This document shows positions 1 to 9,018 of a stretch of 64,000 nucleotides of DNA, piece by piece. The stretch lies in NCBI RefSeq assembly GCF_002778285.1, contig NZ_NESM01000002.1:429538-493537 (forward strand), read 5' to 3'. The notes beneath the pieces are model-generated. The model worked only from the letters and a program-made list of their open reading frames with translations. It ran no database searches and was not told where the DNA came from. The DNA comes from Limnohabitans sp. 15K. GTDB lineage: Bacteria > Pseudomonadota > Gammaproteobacteria > Burkholderiales > Burkholderiaceae_C. The first letter of the stretch is position 1, and each line of letters begins with the position of its first letter. Position numbers and translations under genes: made by a program.

Positions 1-151
1 TGCGCTTTCTTGTCCAGTCCACGTCAACTGCCAGATCATCCAAGTCCAAAGGCCGAGGACCAGACTGGTCAGCAGCTTGATAAATCCAGTTGAAGGCTTC
101 GATGCGCTCAGCATCGATGACTATTGACTGTAGATCCAGATCAGGACTCAT
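1..151 (-). CDS. partial unknown protein at the 3' end of the pseudaminic acid operon
   Basis: Only the first 50 codons are in the window. The frame starts at the ATG whose complement is at 149-151 and stays open to base 1. The start overlaps the end of pseI by 11 bases (the pseI stop is 141-143), so the gene is almost certainly the next member of the same operon. The visible N-terminus (MSPDLDLQSIVIDAERIEAF...) is acidic and has no motif I recognise. By position it could be a further sugar-modifying or transfer enzyme, but that is a guess. Confidence 0.6.
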   Translation of the reverse strand, partial: MSPDLDLQSIVIDAERIEAFNWIYQAADQSGPRPLDLDDLAVDVDWTRKR

Positions 152-1226
152 CAGAGACTCCAAATTCGTTCAAAAACTTTTCATCAAAATGATGCCAACT
201 AACGGGCGTGTGTTGATTAGCGGCATTTATCAAGCGTTTACCAATCAAAGCAGGCAGCCATTTAGGTGGCAAACCGAAACCAGGTCTCACGCTGGTAATG
301 TCGCTTGGCTGGATTTCCTCTCCTGCTGTGAGGGAGCGGGTGAAATACAAAGACCTTCGAAACTGGGCATTGCCCTGTTCGCTGGACTTTCTCCCATAGT
401 CAACTTTGCCCAAACACTGCCAAGCTCTCTTTGCACCCAAGCACAGGGCGGCCAAATCAGCCGGCTCCAGAGAAAAACTGTCGTCCGGCCCTCCACCGCT
501 GCGGTCCAAGGTGAAGTGCTTTTCGATGATGCTGGCGCCCATGGCCACGCTGGTGATGGCAGTGGTGTTGTCCAAGGTGTGGTCTGACAAGCCTGTGACC
601 AATCCAAAGCGATTGATCATGTCAGGGATGGTGCGCAGGTTGTAGTCTTCCGCTGGTGCAGGGTATCCACTCACGCAATGCAAAACGGCAAGTTGCTTGC
701 AGCCGCCTTCCCGGGCGGCGTCAATTGCTTCCAGAATTTCTTTGGCATCGGCCATACCAGTCGAAATGATCATGGGCTTGCCAGTGCTGGCGGCGTATTT
801 AATTAACGGCAGGTCCACCACTTCAAACGATGCGATTTTGTAAGCTGGGGCGTTCAGGTCTTCTAGCAGGTCGATGGCGGTGTTGTCAAAGGGCGAGCTA
901 AAGATGGTGATGCCCAGTTGGCGTGCGCGGTCAAACAGGGGTTTGTGCCAGTCCCAAGGCATGTGAGCTTCTTCGTACAACTCATATAGCGTGCGGCCGT
1001 CCCACAGACCGCCGCGAATCTTGAAGTCTTCGCTGTCGCAGTTGAGCGTGATGGTGTCGGGCTTGTAAGTTTGCAGCTTGACAGCGTCTGCACCCGCCTT
1101 TTTGGCTTCTTCAATAATGCGCAGCGCAGTTTCAAGTTTTCCGTTGTGATTGGCTGATAGTTCAGCGATCACATAAGGCGAATGATCCGGGCCGATAGGT
1201 CGGCCTGCGATTTCAATTTGTGGCAT
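141..1226 (-). CDS. pseI: pseudaminic acid synthase
   Basis: Condenses 6-deoxy-AltdiNAc with phosphoenolpyruvate to give pseudaminic acid, in the cytoplasm. At 361 aa it is close to the usual 340-350 aa plus a short tail. The N-terminal NeuB-type TIM barrel is clear (YVIAELSANHNG near residue 20, KLQTYKPDTI near 50, STGMA near 155, GLSDHT near 215, EKHFTLDR near 238). The C-terminal SAF antifreeze-like domain starts around residue 290. The phrase AHMPWDWHKPLF is typical of PseI rather than of sialic or legionaminic acid synthases. It overlaps pseH by 14 bases upstream and the partial gene downstream, indicating translational coupling. Confidence 0.93.
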   Translation of the reverse strand: MPQIEIAGRPIGPDHSPYVIAELSANHNGKLETALRIIEEAKKAGADAVKLQTYKPDTITLNCDSEDFKIRGGLWDGRTLYELYEEAHMPWDWHKPLFDRARQLGITIFSSPFDNTAIDLLEDLNAPAYKIASFEVVDLPLIKYAASTGKPMIISTGMADAKEILEAIDAAREGGCKQLAVLHCVSGYPAPAEDYNLRTIPDMINRFGLVTGLSDHTLDNTTAITSVAMGASIIEKHFTLDRSGGGPDDSFSLEPADLAALCLGAKRAWQCLGKVDYGRKSSEQGNAQFRRSLYFTRSLTAGEEIQPSDITSVRPGFGLPPKWLPALIGKRLINAANQHTPVSWHHFDEKFLNEFGVSDES

Positions 1227-1752
1227 TTGGTTGCTCCTGTTTTAGTTGGCTTTCGTGCCAGTCTTTAGCCAACAGGCCAAAGCAAAAAAGGGTGTGGTAC
1301 TGATCAGAAATGCGTTTTTGTTCTCTAAGGCGGCCTTCTTCTGCAAAGCCCAGCTTTTGGTGGAACGCGATGGACGCCACATTGCTTTCAATAGCTTGCC
1401 CACACACTTTGTGTAACCCTAGGGCTTTGAAGGCGTGTGCCAAAGCAGCTTGGCCAAGTTTTGAGCCGCTGCCTTTAGGAGCGCCTGGCCGTGCGTAAAA
1501 ACCCCAGTCTGCAATGCCGCCTTGGCAGACTGGGTTGAATTGAACAAAGCCAAGAGGATCGGAGCCTTCCAACACGATCAACTGTTGCCGGGTCTTGTCA
1601 TCTTTCACACGTGCAAACCAGTTGAGGTGCTCTTCCAGGCTGATTTCATTCTGAGTCAGCATGTAGCCGCGCACATCGAGGTGGTTACGCCAAGCCAAGA
1701 CCATGGGGAGGTCGTCTTCTGTGATTGCACGAACGATACAAGCGTCAGACAT
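1213..1752 (-). CDS. pseH: UDP-4-amino-4,6-dideoxy-N-acetyl-altrosamine N-acetyltransferase
   Basis: GNAT-fold acetyltransferase of 179 aa. It is expected to use acetyl-CoA to acetylate the 4-amino group made by PseC, yielding UDP-2,4-diacetamido-trideoxy-altrose. The N-terminal strand (IVRAITEDDLPMVLAWRN), the central GFYARPGAPKGSGSKLG acetyl-CoA loop and the C-terminal NVASIAFHQKLGF segment follow the GNAT pattern. It lies between pseG (8-base overlap) and pseI (14-base overlap). A generic RimJ/RimL-type enzyme is the alternative, but the neighbours settle the assignment. Confidence 0.9.
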   Translation of the reverse strand: MSDACIVRAITEDDLPMVLAWRNHLDVRGYMLTQNEISLEEHLNWFARVKDDKTRQQLIVLEGSDPLGFVQFNPVCQGGIADWGFYARPGAPKGSGSKLGQAALAHAFKALGLHKVCGQAIESNVASIAFHQKLGFAEEGRLREQKRISDQYHTLFCFGLLAKDWHESQLKQEQPNATN

Positions 1753-2836
1753 GGGGTGCCATAAGTAATTCGGCTACTTGCGATACGCCGTTGCACGCTA
1801 CCAGTTTGGCTGCCGTTTGGCTCATTTTTCGGAGAGCTGCTGGTTGGTTTTTTTTGTTAAAGAGTGCAGACATTTGGGTCATCAGTTGCTGCGCGTCATC
1901 CGCTACCCAAGCAGCGTCATGCGACTTCAAGGCCATGGCTCCACTTTCTTGATTGCTCGCCAAGACCAAAATGAGTGTGGGCAAGCCCAAGGCACATCTT
2001 TCCCATGCACTGCCACCAGCTGCGCCGATGCACAAATCACTATCAGCCATGAGCTGCGCCATGTTGCTCACGCCAACCAACACTTTTGTTGGTCGGGTCA
2101 TGGCGATTGCTTGAGCATGCACCTGGGCCAGCCAGGGGGCGGTTGGCCCCATGACCACTGTGATTCGCAGGTCGAGGGGCAATTTGCAGCGAGTCAGAGC
2201 GTCAAGTACTTGACCCGTGGCGTTAACCTGGTCCACGCCGCCCATGGTAATCAGCAAGTTTTGCAACTGTGGATGGGCGCGGCGCTGCAGGCTGTATTCG
2301 CGCCATTGGGCAAATTCGGGCCGGAGCAATGTGTGTGCCGGTCCGATCAGGGTTTGAGTGTGGCGCCTGATCAGCCCGTCGTAGTCTTTGGCTTGTCGGC
2401 CCAAGTTTTGGTCCAATAACAGTTCGCAATCGTGCGGGCGATCAGCCAGGTCGTCAATGGCCATGATGCGCCGTGTGTGAAGGCGCATGGTTTTTTCCCA
2501 ACGACGGTCGAGCGCGTAATGATCCACCACGAGCCACTCAAGCAATTGTTTTCCGATTGCTTGCTGAGTTTGCACCGAATCACTGGCCCAGCCGGTGCCC
2601 AGCCATTTGGCATGGCTTGGATCTGCGGGCGCGCTAAAGCCACTTTCTGCTGGGGCAAGTGGTATGGCTTTGTACCCGCGTTGTTGGATCAAATCAAGCA
2701 AGTGGCCTGAATGCGGGCGACATATGAAGATGCTTTGCGCACCTCGGTCTCGCAGGGCGTCAGCCAGCGCCAGACAGCGCATGACGTGGCCAGTGCCAAT
2801 GTTTAGCGAGGCGTCGGTACGAAAGGCTATATTCAT
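1745..2836 (-). CDS. pseG: UDP-2,4-diacetamido-2,4,6-trideoxy-beta-L-altropyranose hydrolase
   Basis: Removes UDP to release the free hexose used by PseI. It is a GT-B-fold nucleotidase of about 363 aa. I chose the start MNIAFRTDASLNIGTGHVMRC because this is where the family begins, and it places the ATG 1 base after the upstream stop; an ATG 33 bases earlier lies inside the preceding gene. The N-terminal GTGHVMRCLALADALRDRG motif and the C-terminal GAAGGSAWERCALGLPTL donor-site loop (SDLCIGAAGGSAWERC) are characteristic. It is part of the packed operon. Confidence 0.92.
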   Translation of the reverse strand: MNIAFRTDASLNIGTGHVMRCLALADALRDRGAQSIFICRPHSGHLLDLIQQRGYKAIPLAPAESGFSAPADPSHAKWLGTGWASDSVQTQQAIGKQLLEWLVVDHYALDRRWEKTMRLHTRRIMAIDDLADRPHDCELLLDQNLGRQAKDYDGLIRRHTQTLIGPAHTLLRPEFAQWREYSLQRRAHPQLQNLLITMGGVDQVNATGQVLDALTRCKLPLDLRITVVMGPTAPWLAQVHAQAIAMTRPTKVLVGVSNMAQLMADSDLCIGAAGGSAWERCALGLPTLILVLASNQESGAMALKSHDAAWVADDAQQLMTQMSALFNKKNQPAALRKMSQTAAKLVACNGVSQVAELLMAPHV

Positions 2837-2837
2837 T

Positions 2838-3605
2838 TCAAGCCGTAAAAGGTTGCCTAACTTGTACACCTGCAGCAGCCAGTGCAGCTTTTGCCCCTGC
2901 AGGGGTTTGTTCGGTGAAATGAAAAATACTCGCTGCTGCTACTGCTGAAGCACCTGCTTGGGTCACAGCTTCAACCATATGTTGGTAGTTACCTGCACCG
3001 CCCGACGCAATGACAGGTATCTTGACTGCATTGACAATAGCCTCAATCAGCTGCAAGTCATATCCTTGCATGGTGCCATCTCTATCGATCGAGGTGATGA
3101 GAATTTCGCCCGCACCGCGGTCCGCCAATTCACGCACCCAAGCAACGACCTCTCGCCCTGTGGCTTGCAGTCCAGCATGGCTAAAGCAAAGCCAAGCACC
3201 ATCTTGAAAGCGAACGTCCACACTGGCAACTACGCACTGGGCACCATGGCGGTTGGCAATTTCGTTGATGAAATGGGGCTTCGCGTAGGCAGCAGTGTTA
3301 ACAGCAACCTTATCGGCGCCTGCTCTCAACAGTAGCTGCACTTGATCGATGTGCGCGACGCCACCGCCCACGGTCAGAGGTACGAAGCAATCTTGCCCGA
3401 ATTCGGCAATCGATTCAAAGTCTGGGTCGTCCGAAGACAAATGGGCAACGATATCCAACAAAGCGAGTTCATCCACTTCGCGCTGGTTGTAAACCTTCAC
3501 AGCCGGCAACACAGGTCCCACTCGACGCCAACTGTCAAAAGCGACACCTTTGACCAAACCAAATTGCTTCCACAGAAGGGTTGGAATAACTCGAACCTTC
3601 AACAT
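2838..3605 (-). CDS. HisF-like ammonia-channel subunit of the sugar amidotransferase
   Basis: A (beta/alpha)8 protein of 255 aa related to imidazole-glycerol-phosphate synthase subunit HisF. True HisF begins with a catalytic Asp in R-I-I-P-C-L-D. Here the segment reads RVIPTLLWKQFGLVKG, so that Asp is gone. A second phosphate-site region (SGGAGNYQHM) is kept. In Campylobacter and in Pseudomonas O-antigen clusters, such HisF/HisH pairs accompany PseA/WbpG and are thought to deliver glutamine-derived ammonia. It overlaps the HisH-like gene by 7 bases and sits 1 base before pseG, so a histidine-pathway role is unlikely. The paralog of histidine biosynthesis should lie elsewhere. Confidence 0.88.
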   Translation of the reverse strand: MLKVRVIPTLLWKQFGLVKGVAFDSWRRVGPVLPAVKVYNQREVDELALLDIVAHLSSDDPDFESIAEFGQDCFVPLTVGGGVAHIDQVQLLLRAGADKVAVNTAAYAKPHFINEIANRHGAQCVVASVDVRFQDGAWLCFSHAGLQATGREVVAWVRELADRGAGEILITSIDRDGTMQGYDLQLIEAIVNAVKIPVIASGGAGNYQHMVEAVTQAGASAVAAASIFHFTEQTPAGAKAALAAAGVQVRQPFTA

Positions 3606-4237
3606 GACGGCCCCTCAATGAAGTTTTTGAGCACTTTGAAGCCGGCTTTGGAGCTTTTCTCTGGATGAAACTGCGTGCCCCAAACGTGACCCCTTCGCAC
3701 AGCCGCCGTAACTGTTATGCCGTAGTCTGTGGTGGCAATCACGTCAGTGGCGTTTTGCACTTGAAAGGCGTAGCTATGTACAAAGTAAAAATCAGTCTCA
3801 GGGGGTATTTCGTGGAACAAATGGTCATTTGACTGGCCACTCGTCACCGCATTCCAACCTGCATGCGGCACTCGTAGTTGACAACCTAAAGCACCCAAAT
3901 GTTTGACTTGCCCTGGCACAAAACCCAAACCAGCAATTGGTTCATCGTTGTCTGAACCCTCGGTGCTGCTATCGGCCAACAATTGCATACCGACACAAAC
4001 CCCCAGAAGCGGTCTGTTGTACCCCACCACCGCTTCTTTGAGGGCCCCGATCCAATGCCCAGACTCCAGCATTCGAACACAGTCGGCAAAGTTACCAACG
4101 CCCGGCAATATCAGACAATCGGCAGCGCGCAAGTCCGACGGGCGGTTGATCAACAATGGCGCTACACGCAGTAACTCTAAAGCCCGCATCACTGAGCCTA
4201 AATTTCCCACACCGTAATCGATGACACCAACTTTCAT
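3599..4237 (-). CDS. HisH-like glutaminase subunit of the sugar amidotransferase
   Basis: Class I glutamine amidotransferase of 212 aa. The nucleophile Cys is in LLGVCVGMQLLAD (near residue 80) and the His/Glu pair in GTQFHPEKSS (near residue 190), so the glutaminase triad is complete. It lies between the amidotransferase gene (10-base gap) and the HisF-like gene (7-base overlap). Known relatives next to PseA/WbpG supply ammonia for converting an acetamido to an acetamidino group on nonulosonic or uronic sugars. Histidine biosynthesis is the alternative, but no other his genes are nearby. Confidence 0.9.
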   Translation of the reverse strand: MKVGVIDYGVGNLGSVMRALELLRVAPLLINRPSDLRAADCLILPGVGNFADCVRMLESGHWIGALKEAVVGYNRPLLGVCVGMQLLADSSTEGSDNDEPIAGLGFVPGQVKHLGALGCQLRVPHAGWNAVTSGQSNDHLFHEIPPETDFYFVHSYAFQVQNATDVIATTDYGITVTAAVRRGHVWGTQFHPEKSSKAGFKVLKNFIEGPSC

Positions 4238-4247
4238 TGCTTATCGC

Positions 4248-5399
4248 TTAGACATTGTCGTAATTGATTTTGGTCAAATTCCCTCGACGGTCTTTTTCTA
4301 AAGCACCACTTACATCGCGTTTGAAAATTTTCTTATTCGTAAACTGATCACATAGGCGAATGAACTCCTCAACCGACATATCAAGCGGCTGCAAAATGTC
4401 TTTCAAAGGCTTACCTAAATATTCCCAAGGAAACAACCCGTCTAAGCGCTTGACAGCTTCAATCCCGTCTTGCCGAGTCAACCGACCACGGCGAATATGC
4501 AAACAAGCCAAGTCAGTTGCTCTTCCAAAACCAAACTTCAAAAATTTAAAATAGTCGTGAATACCTGTGTGATGGTTGTCCAAATTCTCATAGTTCACCA
4601 TCGATCCCTCAACCACCTTGTGGTACGTATGAAAACCGTTGGCTTGGGCGATCAATGTATTAGACAATCCATCCCAAGGAATGTAATGGCCCAAAAACAA
4701 GCCGGTCACTCCAACCCGTTGCAACTCTTCATCAGTGGGGTATGTGTATGGAATGAGATGCTTAGCCTCAATGCCTTCTTGACCAATCAGGTCTGCAACG
4801 CGCATACCCAACATTCCACCAAACTCCTCAAGCCAACGACGCGTGAGAACGTTGTTTTCCGCTGCCGCCGCGGGACCACCGTACTCGTTTTGTGAGTTTT
4901 CCCCCCAAACGATTAAGGGCACATTAAATTGAACTGCGGCACGGACCGGTATCGTGAAAATACCCACGTGTTCCGGCCATGAAATATCTCCCACTTGAGT
5001 CAACCCAACACGGTTAAGCTTGGCACGAATCAGAGGGTTGGGCGACACCTCGATGTAATCAACGCCCAAATGCTTGAGGTTCTCAATATTGGTTCTACCC
5101 AATGGGGAAAGATCACAAGTTGTAGATGTAACGCACAGTGGGTTCAACCCCAACTGAAGCATGCGCACCACTTGGTACGTGCTGTCCTTGCCGCCGCTAA
5201 CCGGAACGATGCAATCCCAATTGGCGCCATTTTTCTGACGGTATTTATCAAGCAGCTTTAAAAGTTCTTGATATCGGACATCCCAATCAACATCTTTTCG
5301 CTTCTCAAAGCTTCTGCATGCGTTACAAATTCCATGTTCATCTAAATGAAGGTCCGGCTTGGTGTCTGGCATGACGCAGCATTTGCAATATTTGAGCAT
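4248..5399 (-). CDS. pseA: N-acetyl sugar amidotransferase (PseA/WbpG family)
   Basis: ATP-dependent PP-loop enzyme of 383 aa. The N-terminus carries a likely metal-binding Cys set (CKCCVMP and ICNACR, residues 5-30), followed by the ATP-pyrophosphatase loop VPVSGGKDSTYQV near residue 65. Family members with a HisH/HisF pair introduce an acetamidino group. In Campylobacter the PseA homologue is needed for the acetamidino form of pseudaminic acid, and the gene order here (pseA-hisH-hisF) is the same. Which carbon is modified cannot be read from the sequence. It starts 18 bases after the methylase stop. Confidence 0.87.
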   Translation of the reverse strand: MLKYCKCCVMPDTKPDLHLDEHGICNACRSFEKRKDVDWDVRYQELLKLLDKYRQKNGANWDCIVPVSGGKDSTYQVVRMLQLGLNPLCVTSTTCDLSPLGRTNIENLKHLGVDYIEVSPNPLIRAKLNRVGLTQVGDISWPEHVGIFTIPVRAAVQFNVPLIVWGENSQNEYGGPAAAAENNVLTRRWLEEFGGMLGMRVADLIGQEGIEAKHLIPYTYPTDEELQRVGVTGLFLGHYIPWDGLSNTLIAQANGFHTYHKVVEGSMVNYENLDNHHTGIHDYFKFLKFGFGRATDLACLHIRRGRLTRQDGIEAVKRLDGLFPWEYLGKPLKDILQPLDMSVEEFIRLCDQFTNKKIFKRDVSGALEKDRRGNLTKINYDNV

Positions 5400-5417
5400 A
5401 TCAACAATTCCTAAAAT

Positions 5418-6038
5418 TTAATTTTTTTCCATCAGAAACCAAGTGATGTCATCTTGGGGGAAATTCGGGTCACGTCTGTATGCAAAACCATAGTCAATCA
5501 ATTTGAGTTGCGGATGTCTGTCCATCAGTTCACCAGCAAAGTCTCGCTTAAAAAGGCGATCGCTGTGGCCCCTATAAGGGATTGCAACTGGAGCCGGGTT
5601 GTAATACTCAGCCACCAACAAGTACCGACCGCATGCGGAGAACAATTTGTCGTACACCTGCGGTAACACCTCTGGATTCAAGTGAATCAGGACTCCTTTG
5701 ATCAAAGTCAGGTCCCATTGCTGTAAAGGAGAGAAATCCAAAATAGACTGGTTGTGAACTTGCTCGGCTGGAATAACCTTACCCAACTCTCCTGCCGCGT
5801 CTGCGTTTATTTCAATGGCATGGGCTTCGAGCCCTGGATGCAAAAGTTTCAACGCCTTGATATTCATGCCGATGTTGGCACCAAATTCGATGCAAGTCTT
5901 GAACCCCTTAGCTTGATGTAAAGCCTTGGAAAAAAAAGCCAAGTTTGAAGCCAACAATGCATCACCTTGGTTTCGCTGTATGTATTCGGTTCCAAAATTA
6001 CCTGCCCAAAATTCTTCTTGATCGGTTTTATAGGTCAT
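5418..6038 (-). CDS. pseudaminic acid biosynthesis-associated methylase
   Basis: SAM-dependent methyltransferase of 206 aa. The glycine-poor motif I reads CIEFGANIGMN near residue 49. AHAIEINADA follows as the acidic motif, and the late LIKGVLIHLNP segment is typical of the family found inside pseudaminic/legionaminic gene clusters. The start overlaps the end of pseF by 4 bases (ATGA). It may O- or N-methylate the nonulosonic acid or its acetamidino group; the target is unknown. Confidence 0.82.
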   Translation of the reverse strand: MTYKTDQEEFWAGNFGTEYIQRNQGDALLASNLAFFSKALHQAKGFKTCIEFGANIGMNIKALKLLHPGLEAHAIEINADAAGELGKVIPAEQVHNQSILDFSPLQQWDLTLIKGVLIHLNPEVLPQVYDKLFSACGRYLLVAEYYNPAPVAIPYRGHSDRLFKRDFAGELMDRHPQLKLIDYGFAYRRDPNFPQDDITWFLMEKN

Positions 6039-6739
6039 AACATTCTTTCTGTAGATTGATTGAGAATTTCAAACATCATTTCGGCACGAACCCAGTCATC
6101 TATGGTGTCGATATCTTGTACTCTGTACCGAGGTAACACGATGGGCGTTGAGACTTGCGAAAACAAGGGCGTTGCAGACAACCAAGCTTCAGCCCTTCCC
6201 CAATAGAACTGCCCTGCATCGTGATAGGCATTCTCGAGGTCTTGTGAGCGTGTGTTGAATTGCGCAGGGTTGAACATATCGATGCGCTGCTGGTCTGTGA
6301 TTCGAAACGACCTTTGAATGGGAGCTGCAAAATTGGTCACCGTAAACGCGTATTGAGCGCCAGAACGTTGCAATAGTTCCAGGCCTCGGCGCAAGTCTTC
6401 GGCCTGCACAAAAGGTGCCGTGGCATACAAGCAGCAAGCAAATTGCACAGAACCAAACTGCTGAGCAATCCATTCAACGGCGTGGGCTACCACCGGGATA
6501 GTGCCGGTGTAATCATCAGACAATTCGGAGGGGCGCATGAAAGGCACATCGGCCCCATGGGCCCGAGCTACTTTCGCAATTTCTGCGTCATCTGTGCTGA
6601 CAATGATGCGATCAAAACAGCCCGAGGCTTTTCCCGCCTCTATGGACCAGGCGATCATCGGCTTGCCACAAAAGGACTTGATATTTTTTCGCGGTATGCG
6701 TTTGCTTCCGCCTCGCGCTGGAATAACTGCGAGTCTCAT
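6035..6739 (-). CDS. pseF: pseudaminic acid cytidylyltransferase
   Basis: Activates pseudaminic acid with CTP to CMP-pseudaminic acid, the donor for flagellin glycosyltransferases. It is 234 aa, normal for the family. The nucleotide-binding start MRLAVIPARGGSKRIPRKNIKSFCGKPMI is the classic NeuA/PseF signature, followed by RIIVSTDDAEIAKVA near residue 45. It overlaps pseC upstream and the methylase downstream by 4 bases each, so the genes are translationally coupled. Confidence 0.94.
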   Translation of the reverse strand: MRLAVIPARGGSKRIPRKNIKSFCGKPMIAWSIEAGKASGCFDRIIVSTDDAEIAKVARAHGADVPFMRPSELSDDYTGTIPVVAHAVEWIAQQFGSVQFACCLYATAPFVQAEDLRRGLELLQRSGAQYAFTVTNFAAPIQRSFRITDQQRIDMFNPAQFNTRSQDLENAYHDAGQFYWGRAEAWLSATPLFSQVSTPIVLPRYRVQDIDTIDDWVRAEMMFEILNQSTERML

Positions 6740-7896
6740 AAGCTCATAGCCTCTCGAATGCTTTTGGAAACAAAAATCAAATCCTCATCGCTTAAATTGA
6801 CGTGCATAGGAATGCTGATGGCTTCCCGGTAATACTGCTCTGCTTGCGGATAGTCACCTTGTTTGAAGCCCATTTTTTGGTAATAGGGCTGGGTGTGAAC
6901 TGGGATGTAGTGCAAATTGACCATGATGCCTTTGGCACGCAGGGCTTCAAAAACTTGGCGGTGAGTGACTTTGATTTTTTTCAACTGAAGACGAATCACG
7001 TAAAGATGGTATGCGCTATAACTTTCGGGATGCTGCCAGGGCAACTCAAGGGGCAGCTCGGCCAGCAGTTCGTTGTAACGCTGGGCGATGTCATGACGAC
7101 GTTTGACGTAGTCGTTCAAGCGCGTCATTTGGCTAACGCCGAGTGCGGCCTGCATGTCGGTCATGCGGTAGTTGTAGCCCAGCGCAACTTGCTGGTAAAA
7201 CCAAGGGCCGTGCATGGGCTCAGTCATTAGCGCTGGGTCACGGGTTATTCCGTGGCTGCGTAGAAGACCCAGGCGGGTGGCCAGTTCGGCACTGTTGGTC
7301 AGGGCCATGCCACCTTCTGCGGTAGTAATGATCTTGACCGGGTGAAAGCTGAAAACGGTGATGTCGCTGTAGCGGCCGTTACCGATGGGCTCACCTTTGT
7401 ATTGGCCGCCAATGGCATGTGAGGCGTCTTCGATGATTTTGAAGCCGTATTTCTGGCCCAGGGCATGGATGGCGGCCATGTTGCAGGGCTGGCCTGTCAA
7501 GTGCACGGGCACGACGATTTTGGGCAACTTGCCAACTTTTTGTGCAGCAATGAGTTTTTCTTCGAGTTTGGCGGGGCAGAGGTTGTAGGTGAGCGGGTCT
7601 GTGTCTACAAAGTCCACTTGTGCACCGCAATACAGGGCGCAGTTAGCCGATGCCACAAAGGTGTTAGGCGACGTCCAAAGCCAATCTCCAGAACCAAGAT
7701 CAAGGGCCATGCAAGCTATATGTAGAGCTGATGTAGCACTGTTGACAGCCACTGCGTGCAGGGCTTCGGTCTGCGCCATAACGCTGCTCTCGAACTGCTC
7801 AATGGCAGGGCCCTGCGTGAGGTTGACGGACTTCAGTACGCTAATGACCGCTTCAATGTCTGCTTGCGTAATGTCCTGGCGGCCGTATGGAATCAT
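6736..7896 (-). CDS. pseC: UDP-4-amino-4,6-dideoxy-N-acetyl-beta-L-altrosamine transaminase
   Basis: PLP-dependent DegT/DnrJ/EryC1 aminotransferase of 386 aa that aminates the 4-keto product of PseB. The Schiff-base lysine is K188 in VFSFHPVKIITTAEGG. The PLP-contacting EDASHAIGG precedes it near residue 156, and NYRMTDMQAALG follows near residue 245. It starts 3 bases after the pseB stop. The order pseB-pseC-pseF at the head of the operon matches other pseudaminic acid clusters. Confidence 0.94.
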   Translation of the reverse strand: MIPYGRQDITQADIEAVISVLKSVNLTQGPAIEQFESSVMAQTEALHAVAVNSATSALHIACMALDLGSGDWLWTSPNTFVASANCALYCGAQVDFVDTDPLTYNLCPAKLEEKLIAAQKVGKLPKIVVPVHLTGQPCNMAAIHALGQKYGFKIIEDASHAIGGQYKGEPIGNGRYSDITVFSFHPVKIITTAEGGMALTNSAELATRLGLLRSHGITRDPALMTEPMHGPWFYQQVALGYNYRMTDMQAALGVSQMTRLNDYVKRRHDIAQRYNELLAELPLELPWQHPESYSAYHLYVIRLQLKKIKVTHRQVFEALRAKGIMVNLHYIPVHTQPYYQKMGFKQGDYPQAEQYYREAISIPMHVNLSDEDLIFVSKSIREAMSL

Positions 7897-7899
7897 GGC

Positions 7900-8895
7900 T
7901 CAGATGGACCCGATTTTGTCTTTGTTGGCGATGATCCAGTCTTGTAACTGCTGGTCACTCATCCATTCCGGATTGTTGTCACTGGCGTAAACAAAACCCT
8001 CGGGTACTTTTTTGCCTGTCTTGATACGCTTCTCGCAAACGGCCCAATTGTGGATAGTTGGCAGGATTTTGAAGTGTTCAGGGTATTCGTAGGTGTAGTG
8101 GGCATCTTCAGCACTGATCATTTGCTCGTGCAGTTTTTCACCCGGACGTATGCCAATGATTTCTTGACGGGCTTCAGGGGCAACAACGCGGGCCAGGTCG
8201 GTCACTTTCATAGATGGGATTTTTTTGACGTAAATCTCGCCTCCGATCATGTCATCAAATGCATGCCACACCAGCTCGACACCTTCTTCGAGCGAAATCA
8301 TGAATCGAGTCATCCGCTCATCCGTAATTGGCAGAATACCTTTATCTTTGATAGACATAAAGAAAGGAATGACCGAGCCCCTTGACCCCATAACATTGCC
8401 ATAACGCACAACCGAAAAGCGTGTCGTTTTTCCGCCGGAATATGAGTTACCAGCAACAAATAACTTGTCTGAAGCCAATTTGGTGGCTCCGTACAGGTTG
8501 ATGGGGCTGCTGGCTTTGTCAGTCGACAGCGCCACCACTCGCTTGACGCCTTTGTCAATGCACGCATCGATGAGGTTCATGGCTCCCATGATGTTGGTTT
8601 TGACACACTCAAACGGGTTGTACTCTGCAGTGGGGACAATTTTGGTTGCGGCAGCGTGAACCACATAGTCCACACCATCCAAGGCCCGATGCAATCGATC
8701 TTTGTCGCGGACGTCACCTATAAAAAATCGAACACGGTCATCGCCCTCGAACTTTTTCGCCATATCCCATTGCTTCATCTCGTCGCGTGAAAAAACAATG
8801 ATTTTTTTAGGGTTGTACTTTGCAAGCGTCATGGGCACAAAGGTGTTACCGAAAGACCCTGTACCTCCGGTAATTAAAATTGTTGAATTTTTCAT
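7900..8895 (-). CDS. pseB: UDP-N-acetylglucosamine 4,6-dehydratase (inverting)
   Basis: First committed enzyme of pseudaminic acid synthesis: it converts UDP-GlcNAc to UDP-2-acetamido-2,6-dideoxy-L-arabino-hexos-4-ulose. It is a short-chain dehydrogenase/reductase of 331 aa. The NAD(P)-binding motif ITGGTGSFG is at residues 8-16, VHAAATKIVP is near residue 82, and the catalytic tyrosine motif NLYGATK is near residue 132. It is the first gene of the minus-strand operon, divergent from the flagellin gene, with a GAGAGTGAG-type ribosome-binding region just before the ATG. No convincing promoter for it could be read in the shared 187-base gap. Confidence 0.94.
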   Translation of the reverse strand: MKNSTILITGGTGSFGNTFVPMTLAKYNPKKIIVFSRDEMKQWDMAKKFEGDDRVRFFIGDVRDKDRLHRALDGVDYVVHAAATKIVPTAEYNPFECVKTNIMGAMNLIDACIDKGVKRVVALSTDKASSPINLYGATKLASDKLFVAGNSYSGGKTTRFSVVRYGNVMGSRGSVIPFFMSIKDKGILPITDERMTRFMISLEEGVELVWHAFDDMIGGEIYVKKIPSMKVTDLARVVAPEARQEIIGIRPGEKLHEQMISAEDAHYTYEYPEHFKILPTIHNWAVCEKRIKTGKKVPEGFVYASDNNPEWMSDQQLQDWIIANKDKIGSI

Positions 8896-9018
8896 AACTC
8901 ACTCTCTTTTCCGTTGATTTATGCCCAAAAATTTGACATGCCAAGCAGCAAAGCACAAAACATGCCAAAAAAATCAACCCACTTCTTTTACTTTCTGAAC
9001 CTAATTTTTAAATGATCC

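Noticed and set aside
8930..8990. Sigma-54 promoter for pseB on the minus strand
   Set aside because: TGGCAT and TTGC elements are present but the spacing is 10 rather than 5 bases.
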